In this document: positions 10,855 through 23,204 of the stretch, in pieces
Layout: the number at the start of each line of letters is the position of its first letter
How positions within the stretch are numbered: position 1 is the stretch's first letter
Assembly: GCA_928212115.1 (NCBI GenBank)
Contig: CAKMRJ010001112.1
Coordinates: forward strand, 401,250,254-401,314,253
Origin: Lactuca virosa
Taxonomy: Eukaryota > Streptophyta > Magnoliopsida > Asterales > Asteraceae
Length of the DNA stretch: 64,000 bases
Direction of reading: 5' to 3'
The notes under the pieces: generated by a model
What the model was told of the DNA's origin: nothing
Seen by the model: only the letters and a program-made list of their open reading frames with translations
The model's database searches: none
Position numbers and translations under genes: made by a program

Positions 10855-11620
10855 TGATGAGTTTTTGGGCATTCTAACACTCCTATGGTGTACATGCAAC
10901 CCTAGAAACCTTGAATCTATGTTTGACTATGATACATGCAAATAATTATTTTTCCAAGGTTCTTATCCTATCTAGCATGGCATGGGGAACTTGAATCAAA
11001 TAAAGCTAGTAGAATTACTTACCTTGTAGTTGTAGTTGATTGCTTGGAGTTTTAGAGCCTAGCACCAATAGTGTGGATGCCTCAAATGGAAATCTCAAAT
11101 CACCACAAACTTGGAACTTTGAGAGAATAGTAATCACCTTCTTGAAATCGGCCCTCTTACTTTACTCACCACAACTCGTGTGATTTCAAGAACCAAAGTC
11201 TCCTTTATATAGTGTGGTGGATTAGGGTTACATTCATGTAAACCCTAATACCCATGTCTTTTCATTTCCATGAGATCCATGGGTTAAAGCTCCATGGAGT
11301 ATCCATGGACTTTCCATGCAAGCCTAGCCCATTCCAAATAAGCATTAGCCCACACTATATAAATACAAGAGCTCATATTTAATTAGTCATACTTTTGATC
11401 TCTAAATTAATTCTAGATTAATTATAGATCAATACTAATTAAATAATATGATTTTATATTAATATATTAGGACTTATAATATATTAATAAATCATAACTT
11501 ATACTATTCTCAAACGATTATCCATAAATTGTTCGGGTGAAGTGCAACCCAAATGGACCATGCCGGGTCGGGTCAAGTACATACCAAATATAGTTATGGA
11601 CTTAGACACTATATCCAACA
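10855..11620 (-). repeat. 5' LTR of the younger copia element
   Basis: 766 bp, partner of 3854-4619, with the minus-strand TATA box at 11203-11211. Followed by the AAAAC duplication at 11621-11625. Confidence 0.93.
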
Positions 11621-11625
11621 AAAAC

Positions 11626-11838
11626 CATCCACCTCATAGAACAATCTAGAATCTAATTCCAACTAATCCCGAATTAATTCTCGATTAATTCTGAGTAATA
11701 ATTAATTAACTATCACTTATTTCTAATTAATTTATTATTCATATAATAAATAAACAAAAATCATAATTAAACAATTTCTAATTCATATACTAATCACATA
11801 ATATATTAACAAAATAGTTTATCCCTCTTTCTCTTTCT

Positions 11839-11888
<50 letters not shown>

Positions 11889-11996
11889 GATCAATCCAAG
11901 TCATTTCCTGGTTATTGGGGCAACCCAAAAATGACTTTACTTTTATTCATCAACATTATACAAATTTAGTTAGGACCTTAGACACTTAATCCAACA
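11626..11996 (-). repeat. LTR of older copia element, part 2
   Basis: Continuation of 3362-3853 after the inserted element. It contains a TC microsatellite (11843-11885) and ends ...GACACTTAATCCAACA, like the younger LTR terminus. Confidence 0.8.
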
Positions 11997-12806
11997 ACGT
12001 CACCCTTGGCCGACCAGATGTACGGAAAGCACCTAATCTATGCGCGACTCTCACACTTTTCAAGCCTATATAAACCCTCATAAATCAACTCATTTCTCAT
12101 CCCAAATCCACCCAAATCCTTTGGAGCTCTTTCCACTCTTTAGTCTCAATACTCCCGATTCCCGAACCCTTTAACGAAGCCCTACGGTGTCAGATAGTCA
12201 GTGAATAAAAGCTCCCGGATTAGAGTTTTGCCCACGTAATTCCCGATGTTCGCTATATTACTCTGTAAGTTAAGCTACATTTATTTTATTTAAGTGTAAC
12301 TTTTAATTATAGTCATGGTCATTATTATGAACCTATAATTAAGATTTATCAATGATTCCAAGTCATGATACTGATTGATCTACTTACGAGAGTGATGTCT
12401 AGGTTGGATTTAGTGAGGTGTTTAAAGTAGAATTTCCAAACAGTATACTATGTATACCAATATACCAAACGGACAGTACCTCCGATATGATCATACCTGG
12501 TTATTCCTTACTTGATAGATCTTTATGTAGAGATTATGATTATTGAGGAATCTAGACTATCATTATTATAGTAGCCATGAATATGAAACTAGACTAAGGC
12601 TTAGCGCTTTATACGTCTAGGTCTCTTTGGAAGTGCGAAACGAAGAGTTGCCGAATCATCAGTCGCACATTTTTATCAAGTGAGTGCATAGTAGCTTTTA
12701 TAAACATGATTTAATAAAAATATTAATTAAGGTATTAAATTTTTGTTGGAAGTCATATGTGAGCTATATACGTATTTCCTGAATTATATGTTAAGATATA
12801 TATATA

Positions 12807-12839
<33 letters not shown>

Positions 12840-14224
12840 CCGTGCTATGTGCGAACCAGATATGGTTCTATTTTATGTTAGGATAAATAGATAATACTAT
12901 AAAATATTATTAGAAGTAACATTGTTGATAAGACAAACAAATAATAATACCTAATATGGAATATGTATACACTAAAGATAGATTAGTGTCACCCAAGAAT
13001 AGAGTTGGTATTAGAAGTTGGCTATAGGCATTGTAATATAGTCTAAGGATAAACTTAGACTTATAGAAGACACCTAGTGCAATTAAGTTTGATATTAAGT
13101 AGTCTCATTAGGAGAATGTGTCTAAGCTAGGAACGGGGAGTAAAGTTTTGTTCTGTGACACTCTCAGGTGTCGATGTACGGTAGCTCTGTACGGGAGTAC
13201 ATGATAGTATTCCCCATGGATGACCAGAAATGGTGGGTCAGATCAGGCAACTGTAACGGTATGCCTGGCCACCTTCAATAGTAGGTGACAACACTTGATC
13301 ATTCTAGATAGTATTGTGAATTACAATGGTGGCATGAGCTCATTACTGACAAAGCATAAATGAAATGGGATACCATATTCATCAAATACTCTGATGACCC
13401 ATATACCTTTATGACTGCACCGGTCAAGGAAGCCCCTAGCCGAGTAGTCAACCTTTTTAACTATTCATCAGGAGAGATAATGTCTCCCTAATAATCTATG
13501 AGGATCAATAGGAATGAATATGTGGGAATGTAAGCCTATATGGATATTGTATGGTAACAGTTGATTTTTCAAGTCTGATAATTAAAGAATATTATCATAA
13601 CAATATTGTGGGATTTAAATCCCTATGTATCTCACCAGGTTTCCCAACCTGACCCACTCAGTTTATATGCATCATAGGTATCAAGACTTAAGCTACGAGA
13701 ACTTGATTAGGATGTTGAGTGATTAAGAGACAGACTGCAATAGAGTTCATGATCATTAGGTCTTTATGTTGTAACTTATGTTTATGTATCGATTATGACA
13801 TCCTTAGGATTTTATTAAATTGAGACAATCATTTGTACTCAAAATGTTTCAAATGTATTGGGAATTTCCACATCAATGATAATATAATTTTAAAAGCGTA
13901 AAGAAAAGTTTTAATTGATTCTAGAAATTAGACGATGTCACACATAGACTTTCGATCACTACAAGATTTGAATTTGGATACATGCAACAAGCTAAGGTGA
14001 GTATTTTACCTAGAGTACATGTCCCTAAACTATTTTGAGTTGCATGACATATTATAATTCTATTTATATGTGTATGATTTGTATAAACTACTATATGCAT
14101 TATGTGTTCATGCATGAAAATATCTTTTCAAAAGCGCTTTTAAGAGTGTAGAATGTTTATTTGTTTTAAAAGAGTTTTGAGTATAACTATTGCATTCAGT
14201 ATTATAAATGCATAAAAAATATTT
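11997..14224. other. Unassigned; probable LTR fragment
   Basis: No protein-coding frame. A TATA box (TATATAAA, 12067-12074) is followed by CT-rich sequence resembling the start of LTR transcripts, then about 1.8 kb of unremarkable sequence with a TA run near 12800-12840. I infer a solo or truncated gypsy LTR in plus orientation, but found no partner, primer site or clear ends here. Intergenic host DNA is possible. Confidence 0.35.
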
Positions 14225-14325
14225 TTTGGAAAGAATTTTGTCATTAAAACTATTTACAAAGCAATTTCGCCACAAAAATAATTTCAGTTTTCTTGCAAAA
14301 TTGGTCGCCACATTATATAAGAAAA

Positions 14326-14405
<80 letters not shown>

Positions 14406-14406
<1 letters not shown>

Positions 14407-15103
14407 TAGGTTACAACCCGTGAAAACCACGGGTAGAATATTTATAATAGAAACGTAACAAAAATAAATGAACACAAGATAATAAATTAAATTACAACGG
14501 TTAAGATTGGTTAGTAGTTAAGTTAGTTGTTAGTTGTTCCAGTTGACACAAGTCTATTTGTAAGGGTTTTATGTGTTTGTTCTTCAAAGTAGTAGCAGCA
14601 ACAATCGTTATGGGTCGAATTTACCCGGCTCAATCTGTCTTCGTTGTGATCTTTTTAGCCTCTCAAAACATGTTGTAAATTGATAAATGTACAATTGGTA
14701 AACCTCAAATCAACCTTAAAAAACTTGATATAAAACATCTTAAACCTAGCTAAATCGAGAGATCAAAAGCATGGTGGACCATCGATGTTGGAGACATGGT
14801 TTCCGATTTCTCATAATCAATCAGTGGGTTATATTGATTTTACAACTAAAAGGATAGAATTAGGGATTTTGAAATCCAAATCAAGGGATTTTGAAATTCA
14901 AATCAAAGCAAATTAAGGGAGATTTGAGGTTGATTGAAGATTTAGAAGAATACCTTAAATTTGAGGCTGTTACGATTGTATCCTAAATTAAACAGATTTT
15001 TTTAAATTAAAGGAAGGAAGGACAAAAAGGTAAATTTAGTTTGATGAAATACGAAATTAGACATTGACACGTCAGCAAAAAGTCTCTTTTACTAAGATAG
15101 AGA
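14406..15103 (-). mobile_element. Non-autonomous Helitron, copy 1
   Basis: On the minus strand the element starts TCTCTATCTTAGT after an A. It ends with the hairpin CCCGTGGTTTTCACGGG, seven bases, then CTAG followed by T: the Helitron hallmark (5' TC, 3' hairpin plus CTRR, insertion between A and T, no target duplication). Size 698 bp. No Rep/helicase is encoded, so it depends on an autonomous partner. Confidence 0.8.
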
Positions 15104-15111
15104 TATAAATG

Positions 15112-16205
15112 TAAGTTCAATTGAGAAAATAAAAAAGGTTGAGAATGGGGGAATCATTCTCAGCCAATCATTTATTTTTACCGCAAAACCCTCCATCGTA
15201 CCAGCGTAAAGGTGAAAGGAATACACTTGTGTTTTCCAAAAAAACATGTTTTCTTAAATTATGTTAATCATTACCTTAATATATACAAAAAACATAGTTT
15301 TTTTTTGTTTTTTTTAAATTTTAAGGAGCTATTTTTATTGAAAAATGATTTTAAATATATCAAAATTCATAAATTTTTTAATCTCTATAAATAAACATCT
15401 ATATTGATATAGTTTTAAGATATAACAATTTTTTTTATAGTTTCAGCTCTCGTTATTTATAAGTGAATAAAAATACAACATATTTTAATTACAGTACATT
15501 CGTTATTCATTTATGAAAAAAAAGTATGTTTAAATTTTTTACAGTTTAAGTATCATTTATATATGAATATAACATATAATAAAATTTTACAGTTGCATCA
15601 GCTCTCGTCACATGTGACATTACATATGAATAAAATGTGTACTAGCTTTCGCCACAAGTTATATTCATATATGAATAACACATTTATCATAATTTTGTTA
15701 CAGTTCATTTGTTATTCATATATGAATAAGTAGTTCAAATTTTCAAAACACATTGTCTTTTATTAACATAGTACTTATTCATATATGAATAACAAATGAA
15801 CTGTAACAAAAATCTGATAAATGTTTTTCATATATAAATATAACATATGACGAGAACTAATACATGTTTTATTCATATATGAATATAACATGTGATGAAA
15901 GATGATGTAAAAAATATATTTTAGGTAAGAAAACTTTATTACGTGTTATATTCATATATGAATGATAATTAAACTGTAAAAAACTTAAGCATACTCATAG
16001 TAAATAACGAACGTATTGTAATAAAATCTGATGTATTTTTATTCATTTATTAATAATAAAAGCTAAAACTCTAAAAAAATAAAATTTTTAAAACTATATC
16101 AATATGGATGTCTATTTATAGAGAATAAAAAATTTATGAATTTTGATATATTTAAAATCATTTTTCAATAAAAATATCTTAAAAAAAAAAAAAAAAAAAA
16201 ATATA
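15112..16205. mobile_element. Foldback element, copy 1 (right arm truncated)
   Basis: Very AT-rich inverted repeat centred near 15750. TTCATATATGAATA-type motifs recur along both arms, and the left sequence through GATATAGTTTT mirrors the right sequence from AAAACTATATC. No coding sequence. The outermost right arm is missing. Confidence 0.75.
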
Positions 16206-16406
16206 TTTTCTTGCACAGGAAATAATTTTGTCATTAAAACTATTTACAAAGCAATTTCGCCACAAAAATAATTTCAGTTTTCTTGCAAAATTGGTCGCCA
16301 CTTATATGAAAAAGTCATATATATATATATATATTATATATCTATCTATATATAATATTATATATATATATATATATTATTATATTATATATATAATATA
16401 TATATA

Positions 16407-17101
16407 CTAGGTTAAACCCGTGAAAACCACGGGTAGAATATTTAATAGAAACGTAACAAAAATAAATGAACACAAGATAATAAATTAAATTACAACGGTT
16501 AAGATTGGTTAGTAGTTAAGTTAGTTGTTAGTTGTTCCAGTTGACACAAGTCTATTTGTAAGGGTTTTATGTGTTTGTTCTTCAAAGTAGTAGCAGCAAC
16601 AATCATTATGGGTCGAATTTACCCGGCTCAATCTGTCTTCGTTGTGATCTTTTTAGCCTCTCAAAACATGTTGTAAATTGATAAATGTAAAATTGGTAAA
16701 CCTCAAATCAACCTTAAAAAACTTGATATAAAACATCTTAAACCTAGCTAAATCGAGAGATCAAAAGCATGGTGGACCATCGATGTTGGAGACATGGTTT
16801 CCGATTTCTCATAATCAATCAGTGGGTTATATTGATTTTACAACTAAACGGATAGAATTAGGGATTTTGAAATCCAAATCAAGGGATTTGAAATTCAAAT
16901 CAAAACCAAATTAAGGGAGATTTGAGGTTGATTGAAGATTTAGAAGAATACCTTAAATTTGAGGCTGTTACGATTGTATCCTAAATTAAACAGATTTTTT
17001 TAAATTAAAGGAAGGAAGGACAAAAAGGTAAATTTAGTTTGATGAAATACGAAATTAGACATTGACACGTCAGCAAAAAGTCTCTTTTACTAAGATAGAG
17101 A
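16407..17101 (-). mobile_element. Non-autonomous Helitron, copy 2
   Basis: Same ends as copy 1; one base is missing between hairpin and CTAG. About 695 bp. It arose by duplication of the whole unit, not by a separate insertion, because the flanks match as well. Confidence 0.8.
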
Positions 17102-17109
17102 TATAAATG

Positions 17110-18185
17110 TAAGTTCAATTGAGAAAATAAAAAAGGTTGAGAATGGGGGAATCATTCTCAGCCAATCATTTATTTTTACCGCAAAACCCTCCATCGTACC
17201 AGCGTAAAGGTGAAAGGAATACACTTGTGTTTTCCAAAAAAACATGTTTTCTTAAATTATGTTAATCATTACCGTAATATATACAAAAACATAGTTTTTT
17301 TTTTTTTTTTAAATTTTAAGGAGCTATTTTTTTGAAAAATGATTTTAAATATATCAAAATTCATAAATTTTTATTCTCTAAAATAAACATCCATATGATA
17401 TAGTTTTAAGATATAACAATTTTTTATGTTTCAGCTCTCGTTATTTATAAGTGATAAAAATGCAACATATTTTAATTACAGTACATTTTATTCATTTATG
17501 AAAAAAAAGTATGTTTACATTTTTACAGTTTAAGTATCATTAATATGAATATAACATATAATAAAATTTTACAGTTGCATCAGCTCTCGTCACATGTGAC
17601 ATTACATATGAATAAAATGTGTACTAGCTTCGCCACAAGTTATATTCTATATGAATAACACATTTATCATAATTTTGTTACAGTTCATTTGTTATTCATA
17701 TATGAATAAGTAGTTCAAATTTTCAAAACACATTGTCTTTTATTAACATACTACTTATTCATATATGAATAACAAATGAACTGTAACAAAAACCTGATAA
17801 ATGTTTTATTCATATATAAATATAACATATGACGAGACCTAATACATGTTTATCATATATGAATATAACATGTGATGAAAGATGATGTAAAAAATATATT
17901 TTAGGTAAGAAAACTTTATTACGTGTTATATTCTTATATGAATGATAATTAAACTGTAAAAAACTTAAGCATACTCATAGTAAATAACGAACGTATTGTT
18001 AATAAAATCTGATGTATTTTATTCATTTTAATAATAAAAGCTGAACTCTAAAAAAAATAAATTTTTTAAAACTATATCAATATGATGTCTATTATAGAGA
18101 ATAAAAAATTTATGAATTTGATATATTTAAAATCATTTTTCAATAAAAATATCTTAAAAATTAAAAAAACAAAAAAAAATATGTT
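17110..18185. mobile_element. Foldback element, copy 2 (right arm truncated)
   Basis: Same structure and truncation point as copy 1, with scattered single-base deletions. Confidence 0.75.
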
Positions 18186-18292
18186 TTCTTGCACAGGAAA
18201 GAATTTTGTCATTAAAACTATTTACAAAGCAATTTCGCCACAAAAATAATTTCAGTTTTCTTGCAAAATTGGTCGCCACTTATATGAAAAAG

Positions 18293-18345
<53 letters not shown>

Positions 18346-18346
<1 letters not shown>

Positions 18347-19040
18347 TAGGTTACAACCCGTGAAAACCACGGGTAGAATATTTATAATATAAACGTAACA
18401 AAAATAAATGAACACAAGATAATAAATTAAATTACAGCGGTTAAGATTGGTTAGTAGTTAAGTTAGTTGTTAGTTGTTCCAGTTGACACAAGTCTATTTG
18501 TAAGGGTTTTATGTGTTTGTTCTTCAAAGTAGTAGCAGCAACAATCGTATGGGTCGAATTTACCGGCTCAATCTGTCTTCGTTGTGATCTTTTTAGCCTC
18601 TCAAAAACATGTTGTAAATTGATAAATGTAAAATTGGTAAACCTCAAATCAACCTTAAAAAACTTGATATAAAACATCTTAAACCTAGCTAAATCGCGAG
18701 ATCAAAAGCATGGTGGACCATCGATGTTGGAGACATGGTTTCCGATTTCTCATAATCATATCAGTGGGTTATATTGATTTTACAACTAAAAGGATAGAAT
18801 TAGGGATTTTGAAATCCAAATCAAGGGATTTTGAATTCAAATCAAAGCCAATTAAGGAGATTTGAGGTGATTGAAGATTTAGAAGAATACCTTAAATTTG
18901 AGGCTGTTACGATTGTATCATAAATTAAACAGATTTTTTTAAATTAAAGGAAGGAAGGACAAAAAGGTAAATTTAGTTTGATGAAATACGAAATTAGACA
19001 TTGACACGTCAGCAAAAAGTCTCTTTTACTAAGATAGAGA
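18346..19040 (-). mobile_element. Non-autonomous Helitron, copy 3
   Basis: Same ends as copy 1, about 695 bp, with small internal deletions. A 78-codon open frame inside (18441-18677) is broken in the other copies and is not a gene. Confidence 0.8.
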
Positions 19041-19048
19041 TATAAAAT

Positions 19049-20322
19049 GTAAGTTCAATGAGAAAATAAAAAAGGTGAGAATGGGGAGGGCAGGGGAATC
19101 ATTCTCAGCCAATCAATTATTTTTACCGCAAAACCCTCCATCGTACCAGCGTAAAGGTGAAAGGAATACACTTGTGTTTTCCAAAAAAACATGTTTTCTT
19201 AAATTATGTTAATCATTACCTTAATATATACAAAAAACATAGTTTTTTTTTTGTTTTTTTTTAAATTTTAAGGAGCTATTTTTATTGAAAAATGATTTTA
19301 AATATATCAAAATTCATAAATTTTTTATTCTCTATAAATAAACATCCTATGATAGTTTAAGATATAACAATTTTTTTATAGTTTCAGCTCTCGTTATTTA
19401 TAAGTGAATAAAAATGCAACATATTTTAATTACAGTACATTCGTTATTCATTTATGAAAAAAAAGTATGTTTAAATTTTTTACAGTTTAAGTATCATTTA
19501 TATATTGAATATAAACATATAAAAAATTTACAGTTGCATCAGCTCTCGTCACATGTGACATTACATATGAATAAAATGTTGTACTAGCTTTCGCCACAAG
19601 TTATATTCTATGAATAACACATTTATCATAATTTTGTTACAGTTCATTTGTTATTCATATATGAATAAGTAGTTCAAATTTTCAAAACACATTGTCTTTT
19701 ATTAACATAGTACTTATTCTATATGAATAACAAATGAACTGTAACAAAAATCTGATAAATGTTTTATTCATATATAAATATAACATATGACGAGAACTAA
19801 TACATGTTTTATTCATATATGAATATAACATGTGATGAAAGATGATGTAAAAAATATATTTTAGGTAAGAAAACTTTATTACGTGTTATATTCCATATTG
19901 AATGATATTAAACTGTAAAAAACACTTAAGCATACTCATAGTAATAACGAACGTATTGTAAAAAAATCTGATGTATTTTTATTCATTATTAATATAAAAG
20001 CTGAACTCTAAAAAAAATAAAATTTTCAAAAACTATATCAATATGGATGTCTATTTATAGAGAATAAAAAATTTATGAATTTTGATATATTTAAAATCAT
20101 TTTTCAATAAAAATATCTTAAAAATAAAAAAAACAAAAAAATATGTTTTTGTCTATATTAAGGTAATGATTAGCATAGTTTAAGAAAACATGTTTGGTTG
20201 GAAAACACATGTATACGTTACCCATTTTTGCCGATACGCCAAATGTTTTGTGGCAAAATAAATATGTGACTCAGATTGATTTTCTCATTCTCAACCTTTT
20301 TTTTCTTAATTGAACCATCCTA
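19049..20322. mobile_element. Foldback element, copy 3 (both arms complete)
   Basis: About 1.27 kb with two arms of roughly 620 bp. The left tip (TTCAATGAGAAAAT, AAGGTGAGAATG) is mirrored by the right tip ending CTCAACC...AATTGAACC near 20285-20318. No protein is encoded; it resembles a long-TIR MITE or foldback transposon. The superfamily is not determinable without target duplications, since both flanks are TA-rich. Confidence 0.75.
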
Positions 20323-20326
20323 TATA

Positions 20327-20358
<32 letters not shown>

Positions 20359-20420
20359 TATATTATATATATATATATATATATATATCTATATATCTTA
20401 TATCTATATATATATTATTA
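20323..20420. repeat. TA microsatellite
   Basis: Imperfect TA/TATC run next to the foldback right tip. Comparable TA runs sit at about 14327-14405, 16318-16406 and 18296-18345. Confidence 0.9.
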
Positions 20421-20491
20421 CCAGTTAAAACCCTTCTTTGTTTTGGTTATTTTTGTGATTTATTTGAGAACCATGTGCGATATCCGTGTAA

Positions 20492-21107
20492 TACACGGGT
20501 TCATGGTTGTTAAGATCCCAATATTGATCTTACGATCTTTCAATTTTAAGATCCTGCAAGCGAAAAACGATTCCGATCTCACTAGGATCTATCTGAAGCA
20601 AGATCTATAGTGGGATCTTAGGATCCCGACTAGGATCTTAAGATCTTAATACGATCTGATCTCACCTCTATAGTTTTATTATATAGTCGAGCTTAAAAAA
20701 ATTATATTCAACTATTGCACGTTGTAAAATCTTCATAGACCATCATCACTTCATCTCGAGTTAAGTAGGTTACACTCATGATATTTCGTTTGTGGTCTTA
20801 AACGTTTAGTTGTATATCATAATGATCTTGTTTCTTTTTGTAATTAAGATGTTTTTTTCTAATTTTTACGGCTTGCAGCAACAAAAATTATGATTTGTGT
20901 TTTAAAAGTTAAAGTTGACTCCATATTGACGTTGTAATCGGCATTAAGTTATAATATATACTGCACATCCAAGACCTTACAAGCAAATTTAAATATAAAT
21001 CTGTTTTGGTAGGATCTTTCGACCCCAGTCCGATCTTATGATTACGATTTTGTAAAGCATAAAACGATCTTGGGTAAGATCCAGATCTTAACAACCTTAC
21101 ACGGGTT
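20492..21107. mobile_element. Mutator-like MITE candidate with 10-bp duplication
   Basis: TACACGGGTT occurs at 20492-20501 and again at 21098-21107. Just inside are inverted ends GGTTGTTAAGATC (from 20505) and GATCTTAACAACC (ending 21096). The ~596-bp interior is non-coding and rich in GATC/AAGATC. A 10-bp duplication suits Mutator-like elements (8-11 bp). The terminal two or three bases of the ends do not match perfectly, so the exact boundary is uncertain. Confidence 0.6.
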
Positions 21108-21364
21108 AACTAAAAAAAAGTTAAATGTAAGGTGTAAATATTAATTATTTTTTAAAATAAAATTTTGAAATAAATACAAACGAAATGATGAATAAGTAAG
21201 TAATTCAATCTATACTAATAAAAAAACTATTATCATATTTTAAATAATTGTGTTGAATATCAAGATGTAAAAATTAAGCATTTTTTAAAGCCAAGTTTCG
21301 AAATACATACAATAAAAATAAATAAGTGAGTAAGTGAATCTATATTAATAAAAAATTATTAACA
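21108..21364. other. AT-rich spacer with repeated TCTATACTAATAAAA motif
   Basis: Two imperfect copies of a ~115-bp stretch, each ending TCTATA(C/T)TAATAAAA, which looks like a plant Helitron 5' end. No 3' end was found. No gene. Confidence 0.4.
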
Positions 21365-23204
21365 TGTAACATTCCGTTTTAAAATTTAATAAATAAATAA
21401 TAATTATAATAATAATAAAATAAATAAATAAATAATCCATAAAACCTCGAGATGTATTTTATATTTTATTTTTAGCCTTAAATTCGTAATAATTTATCAG
21501 CGTTAGCCTCAGGAGTTAAAAGTTATATTTTTCTGGATGTTGAGGGTTAAATGGTAACATATGGACTTGTATTGAATAGTTTCTTCGGAAGCAGGGGCTA
21601 AAGAGTAAAATATGGATTTAATTCGAAAAGAAAGGGGATAAAGGGACTGAAAGGGTTAAAAATGCAATAAAGTTTGATATGTGGAGGCGGGACTAAGACC
21701 CGTCACCTCCCATCCTTTGTCTCATTTAAAAACGCATCTTAACAAACCCTAACCCTAAATAACCTTTACCTGCCACCCTTACAACTCCCATCTCCAGCCG
21801 CCGTCGTTCCCTTTCGCCGGACCACCACCGCTGCTGTTTGTTGCCGGCAAAGACGAGGGCTTCCGGGGGATGTTGTCTAGACCGAAGAGGAAGGCTGTGA
21901 ACAACCGGGAGTGCGAGTGTTGCATCGGTTCTTGGTAAGACGACCACGAATCACCCTCCTCCACTTCTTTTCTGTTAAGCTTCCATCTACCTGACGAATA
22001 GCGTTGCTGCTGCCGCTCTTGCGAACCTCCAGTTGCTCCGGTCGTCGTACCACCCCCGAAGAGGGATGTTGTAGATGCGTTTGTGTGTGTGTTTTGTGTT
22101 GCTGCCCGTGATAGGCGAGACGTTGGCCAGAAAATCAAGTACAAAGACCAGCATGGCAGCCAACCATGGTGGCCACCGCCGATCTGCCGCCACTTCCGCT
22201 TTCTGCCACCATTAGCCACCATATGTGGGTGGCTGTGTGCGTTTATTAGTGTGTGTGCGTGTGTTGTAATACATTGTATGTGCGTTGTATTGTTGGATCT
22301 ATTACTCAAACCGCCGCTGTGTGCGGGTGGCTGTCGGCTCTTGCCACCATTGACCGCCACCGACCACCACTGCCGAGGTGGCAGTGGGTGGTGCCCAATT
22401 TATCAATTACATATCTATTTATTTAATTAGAAAATCAATTAAATTTAGGGGGTTGCAAACCCTAGTTTGGGTTTAAAAACCCTAATATCAAGAAAACCCT
22501 AAATTTGGAGTTGGTGGGGACCTGCGATAAAACTATTAATAATTAAACCTAAAATAATATTTAATAATTCTCCACAATTAACTGGATACGATAATGGACT
22601 TAATGGATTAATTCCTTAATGGGTTGAGTGAGGAACACTAACCCTAGTTATCATTTTATGTGAAAACCCTAGAATCGAGGAGTTTTATTTTGGGCATTAA
22701 TTGGGCGTGTATTTAAGCTGTTGACTCGACTATTATTTCAACTGAAAACGACTAAGTCAAACCTTAATCAATCATACCCTTAAGTTATTATGTCCTTAAT
22801 GGGTTAAGTGTTCTTACTCAACCCTAATCGTCATTTCATGTGAAACCTTAATCGTCATTTCATGTGAAGTGGTCACTTTTGCATGTGACTATGACCTGTG
22901 ATCGAGTATTGGATCAAGTATCTTCTTGTAGGTGATTGGAAGTGAGTTAAGCTGGTAGAGTCCTTCATTGCTACAGTGGTTTCTGCACGCACATCGAGGT
23001 GAGTTTCGCCTCACTGTACCCGTGGCTCGAAGGCACCAATGAGGGATGCCCTACGGACTTTATATAGTCATGTAGGATAGACTGAGGACTTTTGATCTAA
23101 GATCTCTTACCTGTTCCTTGTTTGGTTGTGGTTTTAGAGTGGGATCACCTGTCCGGGTGACTATCTCACCTCTGAGTATATACGGTTATGCAATCCTTGG
23201 ATAG

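Larger units (their letters stand above)
3854..11620 (-). mobile_element. Complete Ty1/copia retrotransposon, minus strand
   Basis: Structurally complete LTR retrotransposon of 7767 bp: 5' LTR 10855-11620, primer site 10841-10853, leader, gag, protease, integrase, RT, RNase H, polypurine tract 4620-4632, 3' LTR 3854-4619, and AAAAC duplications. Gene order with integrase before RT defines Ty1/copia. The LTRs are both 766 bp and differ at about eight positions by eye, so insertion was recent. The coding part nevertheless has a stop and three frameshifts, so it is probably mobilised only in trans, or died soon after insertion. It sits inside the LTR of an older relative. Confidence 0.93.
14225..20322. 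repeat. Three tandem copies of a ~2-kb Helitron plus foldback unit
   Basis: The block starting GGAAAGAATTTTGTCATT recurs at about 14230, 16218 and 18198 (spacings 1990 and 1978 bp). Each unit has a ~90-bp flank, a TA microsatellite, a ~0.7-kb Helitron and a foldback element. Units 1 and 2 end inside the right foldback arm at a CTTGCACAGG junction; unit 3 continues through the complete arm to 20322. The copies differ mainly by small indels and microsatellite length, so the triplication is fairly recent. Confidence 0.9.

Noticed and set aside
11997..14224. Possible host gene between the copia stack and the triplicated cassette
   Set aside because: A TATA box exists but no exon-like open frames or recognisable protein; composition fits an LTR fragment.
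14208..14475. Frames rich in Tyr-Ile repeats
   Set aside because: Translations of TA microsatellites.
21779..22360. 193-codon antisense frame in the gypsy LTR, with a 185-codon counterpart at 27496-28053
   Set aside because: Present twice only because both are LTRs; GC-rich low-complexity protein that changes frame between copies and matches nothing I know.
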